This document shows, in pieces, positions 35,812-42,617 of a DNA stretch of 64,000 nt. The DNA is from JALYRV01 sp040902895. GTDB taxonomy: Bacteria; Acidobacteriota; Vicinamibacteria; Vicinamibacterales; SCN-69-37. The notes beneath the pieces were generated by a model, which was not told the origin of the DNA, ran no database searches, and was given only the letters and a program-made list of their open reading frames with translations. The stretch lies in contig JBBDWL010000138.1 of NCBI GenBank assembly GCA_040902895.1, positions 1-64,000 on the forward strand, written 5' to 3'. The stretch's first letter is position 1; every line of letters starts with the position of its first letter. Made by a program: the position numbers and the translations under genes.

Positions 35812-35887
35812 TGGTGCCGAGGGGCAGAATCGAACTGCCGACACTACGATTTTCAGTCGTATGCTCTACCAACTGAGCTACCTCGGC
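35812..35887 (-). tRNA. tRNA-Phe (anticodon GAA)
   Basis: Read on the minus strand, 76 bases. The acceptor stem GCCGAGG pairs with CCTCGGC, discriminator A, CCA encoded. The anticodon stem TACGA/TCGTA holds the loop CTGAAAA, anticodon GAA. The T-arm carries GTTCGATTC. Confidence 0.97.
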
Positions 35888-35960
35888 ACGGAAGATCGCT
35901 TGCTGGCGGGAACCCCGATCTTAGCATGGCGATTTGGCGTCAGCCAGCGGGCGCGGCACG

Positions 35961-36317
35961 TTACGGCGCGTTCCACTCGCTCGGAAACTGCCGGCGATAG
36001 GCGCGCCGGTCGGCCGAGATACCAGCGTCGAAGAGAAAAAAGACTTCGAGCATTGCGATGCCGGCGTACACCGCAAAGCGCGTGAACGCGCTCGGCGTGA
36101 ACACGCACTCGTAACCCGTCGCCTCGAGGCACGCTTCGGTCATGCGCTCGAGCTCGGTGTACTCCCGGCCGATCAGCGCAGCGCCACACATGAAGATCAC
36201 ACTCGCGCCGACGGTGCTGCCGAACGTGCCGTGTCCGCGCCGCCAGAGCGGCCACGCCATCAGGAACCCGAGCGCGGTCGGCACGACGAGCGCGACGGCG
36301 ATCCAGAACCAGTTCAT
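35961..36317 (-). CDS. small membrane protein, unknown
   Basis: I do not recognise this 118-residue protein. Three helices are predicted: about 4-24 (FWIAVALVVPTALGFLMAW), 33-51 and 80-98 (FAVYAGIAMLEVFFLFDAG). A loop between the second and third holds two cysteines (ACLEATGYECVF). Its ATG is 2 bases from the 69-base hairpin that separates it from the aminotransferase gene. Confidence 0.65.
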   Translation of the reverse strand: MNWFWIAVALVVPTALGFLMAWPLWRRGHGTFGSTVGASVIFMCGAALIGREYTELERMTEACLEATGYECVFTPSAFTRFAVYAGIAMLEVFFLFDAGISADRRAYRRQFPSEWNAP

Positions 36318-36319
36318 TT

Positions 36320-36388
36320 GGGAAATTGTACCCGGTTGAGTTTTCCCGGTTACACCAACCGGGAAAACTCAACCGGGTACAATTTCCC
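36320..36388. repeat. perfect 32-base inverted repeat between two genes
   Basis: Arms 36320-36351 and 36357-36388 are exactly complementary over 32 bases, with a 5-base spacer ACACC. The hairpin begins 2 bases before the start of the membrane-protein gene and ends 2 bases from the aminotransferase stop (both on the minus strand). It would form a very stable RNA stem and could stop transcription or protect RNA. Confidence 0.85.
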
Positions 36389-36390
36389 GC

Positions 36391-37694
36391 TCAGGCCGAA
36401 AGGCTCTTTCGAACGGCGGCGAGCGTACGCTCGATGTCTGCCATCGTGTTGTAGAAGTGCGGCGAGAACCGCAGGCCGGGATTCTGCCGGCCTCCGCGGA
36501 CCGTACACACGATGCCGGCCTCGCTTAGCGCGGATCCGACCAGGCGCGGATCGGCAGAACCCGGCTGGAAGATCACGATCGCCGCCGACCGCGCCGGATC
36601 GGGATCGGTCCAGAGCCGCACGCCCGGCATCGCGCGGAGCCCGTCCTTCAGTGCCTGCGCGAGCTGGCGCGCGCGCCGCTCGATAACCTTTCGGCCGATC
36701 GTTCCCTGCAGCGTCAGCGACTCCACGAGCGCCGCGATCGACGCATCGTCGCGCTGACCGTTCGCCTCGAACGTGCGCGAGAGACCGACCTGGCCGCCGT
36801 ACAGACCGACGATCGACAGGCGCAGTCGATCGTGCACGGCGCGATTGGCGTACAAGAGTCCCGTCTCCTTGGGCCCGCAGGGCCACTTGTGCATCGAGCC
36901 GGTGTAGAAATCAGGCTTCATCGCACCGAGATCGAGATCGAGCGCGCCGAACGCCTGCGCGCCGTCGACCAGGGACAAGACGCCGCGCGCGCGGGCCGCC
37001 GCACAAATGTCAGCTGCGGGCAGGAGGTCGCCGGAGTTGCTGCTCACGTGGGTGATGGCGACGATCTTCGTGCGAGGCGTAAACGCTTTGGTAAAGAGGT
37101 CGACGTACCCGTCGGGGCCAGGATGTCCCTCCGGCGTCGGAACGGTGACGACGGTAAAGCCGAAGCGCTCGGACTTCACGCGCCATGCGTTCAGATTGCT
37201 CGGGTGGTTGTCGGCCCAGACGAGCACCTCGTCGCCGGCCTTGAGATCGAGACCGCTCGACACGAAGTTGTTCGATTCGGTCGTGTTGCGCGTCAGCACG
37301 ATCTCTTCGGGCGTGACNNNNNNNNNNGGGGGTTCCCGCGCAACGCTTCGGCCAGAAGACGCCGGGCTTCCTCGCGTCCCTTCATGAGTGCCGACCGCGC
37401 GGCAGGCGACGGACTCCGCTCATAGGAACGGGTGTTCTTCTCCAGCGCCTCGATGGCCGGAAGGGATGTTGGACAGAGATTCGCCGCGTTGAGGAACGCG
37501 ATCTCGCGCGGGATCAGGAACCGCGCCCGTACCTCCGACCAGAACCGCTCATCCGGCGAGGCAGGTGTTTGTGGCAGCGGTGCGGCGCTGAGGTGCGACC
37601 AGTCGGCGCGCGCCAGGACTGAGGCGGGCAGCAGCGCCGCCCCGCCCGAGAGCGAGAGGAAGCGCGCGAAGTCGCGGCGGCTCAGACCCGACAT
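36391..37694 (-). CDS. Tat-exported class V aminotransferase-fold PLP enzyme, interrupted by a 10-N gap
   Basis: The N-terminal part (37328-37694) begins with a twin-arginine signal, LSRRDFARFLSLSGGAALLP. The C-terminal part (36391-37317) has the class V features TRNTTESNN, VDGAQAFGALDLDLGAMKPD and the PLP Lys in TGSMHKWPCGPKETG. The two parts are in different frames only because the N-run (37318-37327) has an arbitrary length. The family includes isopenicillin N epimerase-like and cysteine desulfurase-like enzymes; the substrate is unknown. Export in folded form with cofactor fits the Tat signal. Confidence 0.85.
37318..37327. other. 10-N scaffold gap inside a gene
   Basis: Flanks do not repeat each other, unlike the two 100-N gaps. 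The reading frames on the two sides (RGNPP before, VTPEEIV after in the gene direction) suggest only a few bases are missing or wrong. Confidence 0.9.
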
Positions 37695-37720
37695 GTGGCG
37701 CGATTATAGATTGGGTCTGT

Positions 37721-40381
37721 TCATTCCGTGCGGAGCGCGGTCAGCGGGTCGATGGTCGTCGCGCGCCGCGCCGGACCGGCCGTTGCAAGCACGGCGGCCG
37801 TCAGGAACACGATCGCCACGGCCGCGTACGCAAGCGGATCGGTCTTTTCCGTCGCGAACAGGAACGTATCGATCAGGCCGCTGAACCAGAACGCTCCGGC
37901 AAGGCCCAGCGCGATGCCGGTGGCGACCAGAGCGGCGACCTGGCCAACGACCAGGCGGAGCACTGAGACCCGGCTTGCTCCGAGCGCCATGCGCAGGCCG
38001 AACTCGCGCGTGCGCTGGCTGACAGAGGTGCCAATGACGCCGGCGATTCCCGTCAGCGTTACAAAGAGGGCAACCGCCGCGAAGAGCGCGAGCAGGCCGG
38101 CGGTGACGCCGGGCGCGGCCAGTTGCGTGTCCTGGCGGATGCTCGCGAGCGTCGCGATCTCCTCGACGGGCGTGGTTGCGTCGGCGGCGTGAACCGCCTG
38201 TTTCATGATCTGCGCGACCGTTGCCGGATCCGCGTCGGCACGCACCAGCATGCGCGCCCCGCTGCCCGCGTTCTGCCGCACTGCCCGGTAAAACTGCGCC
38301 GCAATCGGCTGATCGACGCGGTAGAGCCTGAAGTCGGGCACGACACCGACGACTGTGAGCGCGATTTCGGTCTGGTTGGCGCCCGGGATGAAGAAGCGCT
38401 GGCCGATGGGATCGCTGCCTTCCCAGAACGCCGCCATCGAGCTGTTGATGATGGCCACCTGCGGCGCATCGGTCGTGTCCGACGCACGGAAGTCGCGGCC
38501 CGCGCGGATTGGCACCTGCAGCGTGTCGAAGTACTGATCGCTCACGAACTGAAAGTCGGCCACCAGCGCGCCCGCCGTCTCGACTGCGCGCGACTCGAGA
38601 CGAATCGCCGGTGGAATCGGCTGCACGCCCTGCTGCGGCACCGCCGTCGTCAATGCGGCCGAACGGACGCCGGGCGAGGAGCGCAGGCGTTCGAGGATGG
38701 CGTTCTCGATGTTGCCGACGTTCTGCCGCGAGAAGTTGCCGAAGATGGCTGCGGTCATCACGCGATCCGCATTGAACCCGAGCGGCACCGACGACAGCCG
38801 GTGGAAGCTCTCGATCAGCAGCGCCGCGCCGACGAGCAGGGCGAACGACACGGCGACTTGAGCGACGACGAGGACCGATCGCACGCGATGGCGTCCGACG
38901 GCTTCACCCGATCCGGCGGCGCCGTCCCGCATCGTCTGCGCCAGACTCGACCGCGTCACGAGAATCGGCGCGAGACCGAACGCGAGGCCGGTCGCTATTG
39001 CAGCGACACCCGTGAAGAGCAGCACGCCGCCGTCGATCTCGATGCCGGCGGTGCGCGGGGTGAAGCGGCCGATGAATTGTGCGAGCAGATCGATCGTGAG
39101 CCACGCCAGCCCGAGGCCGAGCACGGCGCCGGCGATCGAGACGATCACGCTTTCCGTCATCAGCTGCCGCACCAGACGCCCGCGGCCGGCTCCTAGCGCC
39201 GTACGGACGGCAAGCTCGCGGCTGCGGCGGAACGTGCGCGCGAGCGCGAGATTCGCGACGTTTGCGCAGGCAATCAGCAGCACCAACATCGTGACGCCGG
39301 TGAGCGCCCAGACCAGGTTGCGCGCATTCTCGATCAGTTCTTCCTCGAGGAAAGCCGCCTGTCCCGTGAAGCCGAGCAGGCGAGCGCGCTGATGCAGCTG
39401 CGGGTAATCGCGCTCGAACGACTGCGCCACGGTTGCGATCTCCGCCGTCGCGCGATCGAGGTTCGCGCCGGGAGCCAGCCGGCCAAATACCTGCAGCGCG
39501 CCGAACGCGCGATGCCCGATGGTGGCCTGGTTCTGCTCTGCCGCCGAACGGAACGGACAGGCCGAGGTCGGCATGTACACGTCGTTCTCCCGTGGATACT
39601 GCGGATAATCAGGCAGGATGCCGACGACCGTATGCGGCCTGTTGTTCATCTCGAACACGCGTCCGACGACGCTGGGATCGCCGCCAAACTTCGTCCGCCA
39701 GTACGCATGGCTCAACACCAGCACGGCCGGCGCGCCAAGATCATCGTCGGTGTCGATGAATGTCCGGCCGTGGAGCGGCCGCATCCCGAGCACGTCGAAG
39801 AAGTTCGCGGAGACAACGCCGGTGTCGACACGATCGGGCTCGCCCTGATTGAGCAGGGTGAACGACATGCCGTGGAACTCGACGAGATCGCGAACGGCGG
39901 TGAGCCGCGCGCGATAGTCCTGCAACTCGGGGATGGCGACGCCAACCGCGGCGCGGTTCGATTTGGGCGCCGACTGCTGCACGAGCACGAGCTCGTCGCC
40001 GTTCGCGAAGGGCAGCGGATCGAGCAGCACGCCTTTCACAACGGAGAACATCGCCGTATTCGCGCCGATGCCGAGCGCGAGCGTGAGTACCGCGGCCAAC
40101 GTGTAACCCGGTGAGCGCCGCAGCGTGCGGAGCGCGAAGCGCGCGTCCTGCCGGAGCCCGTCCCAGAATGTCATGCCGCGAGAGTCGTGGACTTCCTCGC
40201 GAAACTTCTCCATACCGCCGAAATCGCGCAGCGCCGTCCGGCGCGCCTCGTTGGCCGTCATACCGCGGCGCTGCCGTTCTGCAATCTCCATTTCGATGTG
40301 GAGATCGACCTCGCGCCGCACATCGTCTTTCACGCGCGCGCTGTTGAGGATCGACCGAAGCTTGCGAAAGAACCTGCTCAT
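37721..40381 (-). CDS. ADOP-type FtsX/MacB permease 3
   Basis: An 886-residue permease with the N-terminal ADOP segment (about 1-85: FFRKLRSILNSARVKDDVRR, EARRTALRDFGGMEKFREEV), then helix 1 near 98-122, periplasmic core 1, three helices near 350-460 (ACANVANLALARTFRRSRE), core 2 and three last helices, ending ARRATTIDPLTALRTE. Intact. The padR gene lies 24 bases upstream on the same strand. No ATPase is adjacent. Confidence 0.93.
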   Translation of the reverse strand: MSRFFRKLRSILNSARVKDDVRREVDLHIEMEIAERQRRGMTANEARRTALRDFGGMEKFREEVHDSRGMTFWDGLRQDARFALRTLRRSPGYTLAAVLTLALGIGANTAMFSVVKGVLLDPLPFANGDELVLVQQSAPKSNRAAVGVAIPELQDYRARLTAVRDLVEFHGMSFTLLNQGEPDRVDTGVVSANFFDVLGMRPLHGRTFIDTDDDLGAPAVLVLSHAYWRTKFGGDPSVVGRVFEMNNRPHTVVGILPDYPQYPRENDVYMPTSACPFRSAAEQNQATIGHRAFGALQVFGRLAPGANLDRATAEIATVAQSFERDYPQLHQRARLLGFTGQAAFLEEELIENARNLVWALTGVTMLVLLIACANVANLALARTFRRSRELAVRTALGAGRGRLVRQLMTESVIVSIAGAVLGLGLAWLTIDLLAQFIGRFTPRTAGIEIDGGVLLFTGVAAIATGLAFGLAPILVTRSSLAQTMRDGAAGSGEAVGRHRVRSVLVVAQVAVSFALLVGAALLIESFHRLSSVPLGFNADRVMTAAIFGNFSRQNVGNIENAILERLRSSPGVRSAALTTAVPQQGVQPIPPAIRLESRAVETAGALVADFQFVSDQYFDTLQVPIRAGRDFRASDTTDAPQVAIINSSMAAFWEGSDPIGQRFFIPGANQTEIALTVVGVVPDFRLYRVDQPIAAQFYRAVRQNAGSGARMLVRADADPATVAQIMKQAVHAADATTPVEEIATLASIRQDTQLAAPGVTAGLLALFAAVALFVTLTGIAGVIGTSVSQRTREFGLRMALGASRVSVLRLVVGQVAALVATGIALGLAGAFWFSGLIDTFLFATEKTDPLAYAAVAIVFLTAAVLATAGPARRATTIDPLTALRTE

Positions 40382-40405
40382 AGGCTCCCCTGATGAAAGA
40401 CGGAC

Positions 40406-40750
40406 TCAGGCCTTCGCCGCGAGCACGCGCCCGACCGCGGCGGTCAGCCGTGCCCACTGCTGTTCCTCGATCTGCAACTGCTTATGTCCCGCGCGTGTCA
40501 GCCGGTAGTACTTCGCCTGCCGGTTGGCGTCAGAGACACCCCACTCGGCGTCGATCCATCCCTGCATCTCGAGCCGATGCAGCGCGGGGTAGAGCGACCC
40601 CTGATTCACCTGCAGCACGTCGTCCGAGATCTGCTGCAGCCGCTGCGAAATCCCCCAGCCATGCTGCGGGCCGAGCGCCAGCGTCTTGAGAATGAGCAGA
40701 TCGAGCGTGCCTTGCAGCAGGTCGGACCTGGCGCGGGAAACGGGTGTCAT
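40406..40750 (-). CDS. PadR-family transcriptional repressor
   Basis: A 114-residue winged-helix protein: LLQGTLDLLILKTLALGPQH, HGWGISQRLQQ, then the wing region NQGSLYPALHRLEMQGWIDAEWG. I chose the ATG at 40750, which has AGGAGAA 8 bases upstream and gives the usual length; the frame continues upstream. It leads the ADOP 3 operon. Two 15-base palindromes lie upstream. Confidence 0.92.
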   Translation of the reverse strand: MTPVSRARSDLLQGTLDLLILKTLALGPQHGWGISQRLQQISDDVLQVNQGSLYPALHRLEMQGWIDAEWGVSDANRQAKYYRLTRAGHKQLQIEEQQWARLTAAVGRVLAAKA

Positions 40751-40767
40751 CGCGAATTCTCCTGACC

Positions 40768-40814
40768 TGTAGACGTTCGACAAGAGAAAAAGGTTTACTT
40801 GTCGAGCGTCGACA
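40768..40814. promoter_or_regulatory. tandem candidate PadR operators, TGTCGA-N3-TCGACA
   Basis: A perfect copy at 40800-40814 (TGTCGA GCG TCGACA) and a copy with one mismatch at 40768-40782 (TGTAGA CGT TCGACA), 32 bases apart centre to centre, 18 to 64 bases upstream of padR. The AT-rich spacer between them could hold the promoter. Confidence 0.6.
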
Positions 40815-40859
40815 GGAAAAGCCGCAGCGGATGCGTGTGTCCGCTTCTGGGCAGGATGG

Positions 40860-41261
40860 TCAAAAGGCCGGGTTACTGCGGGTGCGGAGCAGCTCGCGCG
40901 CCAGAAGGAAGCCGAGGATGCCGACGATGGGCGCCGTGACGGTGCCGGCCGTGTACATCCCCTGCCGCAGCGACCAGAACGGATGCACGAAGCCATTGGC
41001 GATCTCGACGATGGCCCAGCCCCACATGATCGCGCGGGCCGCCGGCCAGTTCCGGCGCACCGGCCAGAAGAAGGTCCAGACGCCGAAGACGAATACCGCG
41101 AGATTGAAGATGACGAAGCCGCGTTCGAGGTCGGAGTCGATCAGCGAAGAGATCAGACGGGCGGGCGGCAGGGTCTCCCAGAGCCTGAAGAGATACTCCT
41201 CGGTCGAGTGGGCGGCCTGTGCGAGGACGACGAGGCCGAACAGGCGCTGCTTGCGGGTCAC
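40860..41261 (-). CDS. HXXEE-domain membrane protein
   Basis: A 133-residue protein of the HXXEE family, with four helices. The naming motif is seen as HSTEEYLFR near residue 16; the conserved later part is NGFVHPFWSLRQGMYTAG near 85, followed by TAPIVGILGFLLARELL. I chose the GTG at 41261 (VTRKQRLFGLVVLAQ); upstream sequence in the frame crosses a palindrome and is not protein-like. Function of the family unknown. Confidence 0.8.
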   Translation of the reverse strand: MTRKQRLFGLVVLAQAAHSTEEYLFRLWETLPPARLISSLIDSDLERGFVIFNLAVFVFGVWTFFWPVRRNWPAARAIMWGWAIVEIANGFVHPFWSLRQGMYTAGTVTAPIVGILGFLLARELLRTRSNPAF

Positions 41262-41302
41262 GCGCAGATTATGCAACGCGCAGCGCGCCAAACTGTTGAT
41301 GC

Positions 41303-41338
41303 CCTGTGGAAACTCACGCCGGCGTGAGTTTCCACAGG
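41303..41338. repeat. perfect 36-base palindrome
   Basis: Arms of 18 bases (CCTGTGGAAACTCACGCC and its complement) meet without a spacer. It lies between the end of recA (41354) and the start of the HXXEE gene (41261), both minus strand. It could end recA transcription. Confidence 0.8.
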
Positions 41339-41353
41339 CAGGGTGTGCAGGTT

Positions 41354-42394
41354 CTACACCTCGGCGACTTCCGTGGCCGGCATGAGACCGAGCTCCGCGC
41401 GCACGCGGCGGTCGATGTCGGCGGTCATTTCCTTGTTTTCCTTCATGAAGGCCTTGACGTTCTCGCGGCCCTGGCCCATGCGCTCGCCGTTGTACGAGAA
41501 CCACGTGCCGCTCTTCTCGACGATCTTCTTTTCGACCGCCTGATCGAGCAGGTCGCCTTCGCGCGAGATGCCTTCCCCGTACATCACGTCGAACTCGGCC
41601 TCGCGGAAGGGCGGCGCGACCTTGTTCTTGACGATCTTCACGCGCGTGCGCCCGCCGACGACCTGGTCGCCGTCTTTGATCGCGCCAATGCGGCGGATGT
41701 CGATGCGGACCGACGAATAGAACTTCAGCGCGCGGCCGCCCGTGGTGGTTTCGGGGTTGCCGAACATCACGCCGATCTTTTCGCGCAGCTGATTGATGAA
41801 GACGAGCGAGGTCTTCGACTTCGAGACGATGCCGGTGAGCTTGCGCAGGGCCTGCGACATGAGGCGCGCCTGCAGACCCATCTGCGCTTCGCCCATCTCG
41901 CCTTCGATTTCGGCGCGGGGCACGAGCGCGGCCACCGAGTCGACGACCACGACATCGACGCCGCCGGAGCGCACCAGCACTTCGACAATCTCGAGCGCCT
42001 GTTCGCCGTTGTCGGGCTGCGAGACGAGCAGGTTATCGAGATCGACGCCAAGCTTCTTGGCATAGGCCGCGTCGAGCGCGTGTTCGGCATCGACGAACGC
42101 CGCCATGCCGCCCTTGCGCTGCGCTTCGGCAATCACCAGCAGGGCGAGCGTCGTTTTGCCCGACGACTCGGGCCCGAAGATCTCGGTGACACGGCCGCGC
42201 GGCACGCCGCCGACGCCAAGCGCCCAGTCGATGCTGACCGAGCCGGTGGAGATGGACGGAATCGCGGCGATGGCGTCTTTGCCGCCGAGCCGCATGATCG
42301 AGCCCTTGCCAAACTGCTTTTCAATCTGGCCGACGGCCATCTCAATGGCCTTGGCGCGTTCCCTGTCGATGCGATCGTCGTTTACTGGCGGCAT
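41354..42394 (-). CDS. recA: recombinase RecA
   Basis: A 346-residue recombinase, full length. Walker A GPESSGKT (residues 74-81), DAEHALD near 104, Walker B VVVVDSVAALVPRAEIEGEM, and the L2/ATP-cap region INQLREKIGVMFGNPETTTG. It forms filaments on single-stranded DNA for strand exchange and stimulates LexA cleavage. A near-consensus promoter lies about 50 bases upstream. Confidence 0.98.
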   Translation of the reverse strand: MPPVNDDRIDRERAKAIEMAVGQIEKQFGKGSIMRLGGKDAIAAIPSISTGSVSIDWALGVGGVPRGRVTEIFGPESSGKTTLALLVIAEAQRKGGMAAFVDAEHALDAAYAKKLGVDLDNLLVSQPDNGEQALEIVEVLVRSGGVDVVVVDSVAALVPRAEIEGEMGEAQMGLQARLMSQALRKLTGIVSKSKTSLVFINQLREKIGVMFGNPETTTGGRALKFYSSVRIDIRRIGAIKDGDQVVGGRTRVKIVKNKVAPPFREAEFDVMYGEGISREGDLLDQAVEKKIVEKSGTWFSYNGERMGQGRENVKAFMKENKEMTADIDRRVRAELGLMPATEVAEV

Positions 42395-42447
42395 AAGCGG
42401 TCCTCGTAAAGGGTTCGTGGTTCTCGGGAAGTTGAGAAATCCTGTGC

Positions 42448-42476
42448 ATTCTAGGAACGCCTGAGGCGAATGTCAA
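42448..42476 (-). promoter_or_regulatory. recA promoter with palindrome in spacer
   Basis: On the minus strand TTGACA (42476-42471), a 17-base spacer, and TAGAAT (42453-42448). The spacer holds the dyad CGCCT-N-AGGCG (42458-42468), a likely repressor site. The transcription start would be near 42441, about 47 bases before the recA ATG. The rest of 42477-42617 shows no gene. Confidence 0.7.
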
Positions 42477-42617
42477 GAGCAAAGTGACGGCTAATATGTT
42501 GTGTTTTCTGCAACTTAGAAGCCTTGCCGACTTTCGCCTTTCAGCGATCCGTGTTCGTTTCTGCAACCAGTATCAGAGAGCCCTGTGACAGGGCAGGTCA
42601 GCCCAGGCGGCGCGCGG

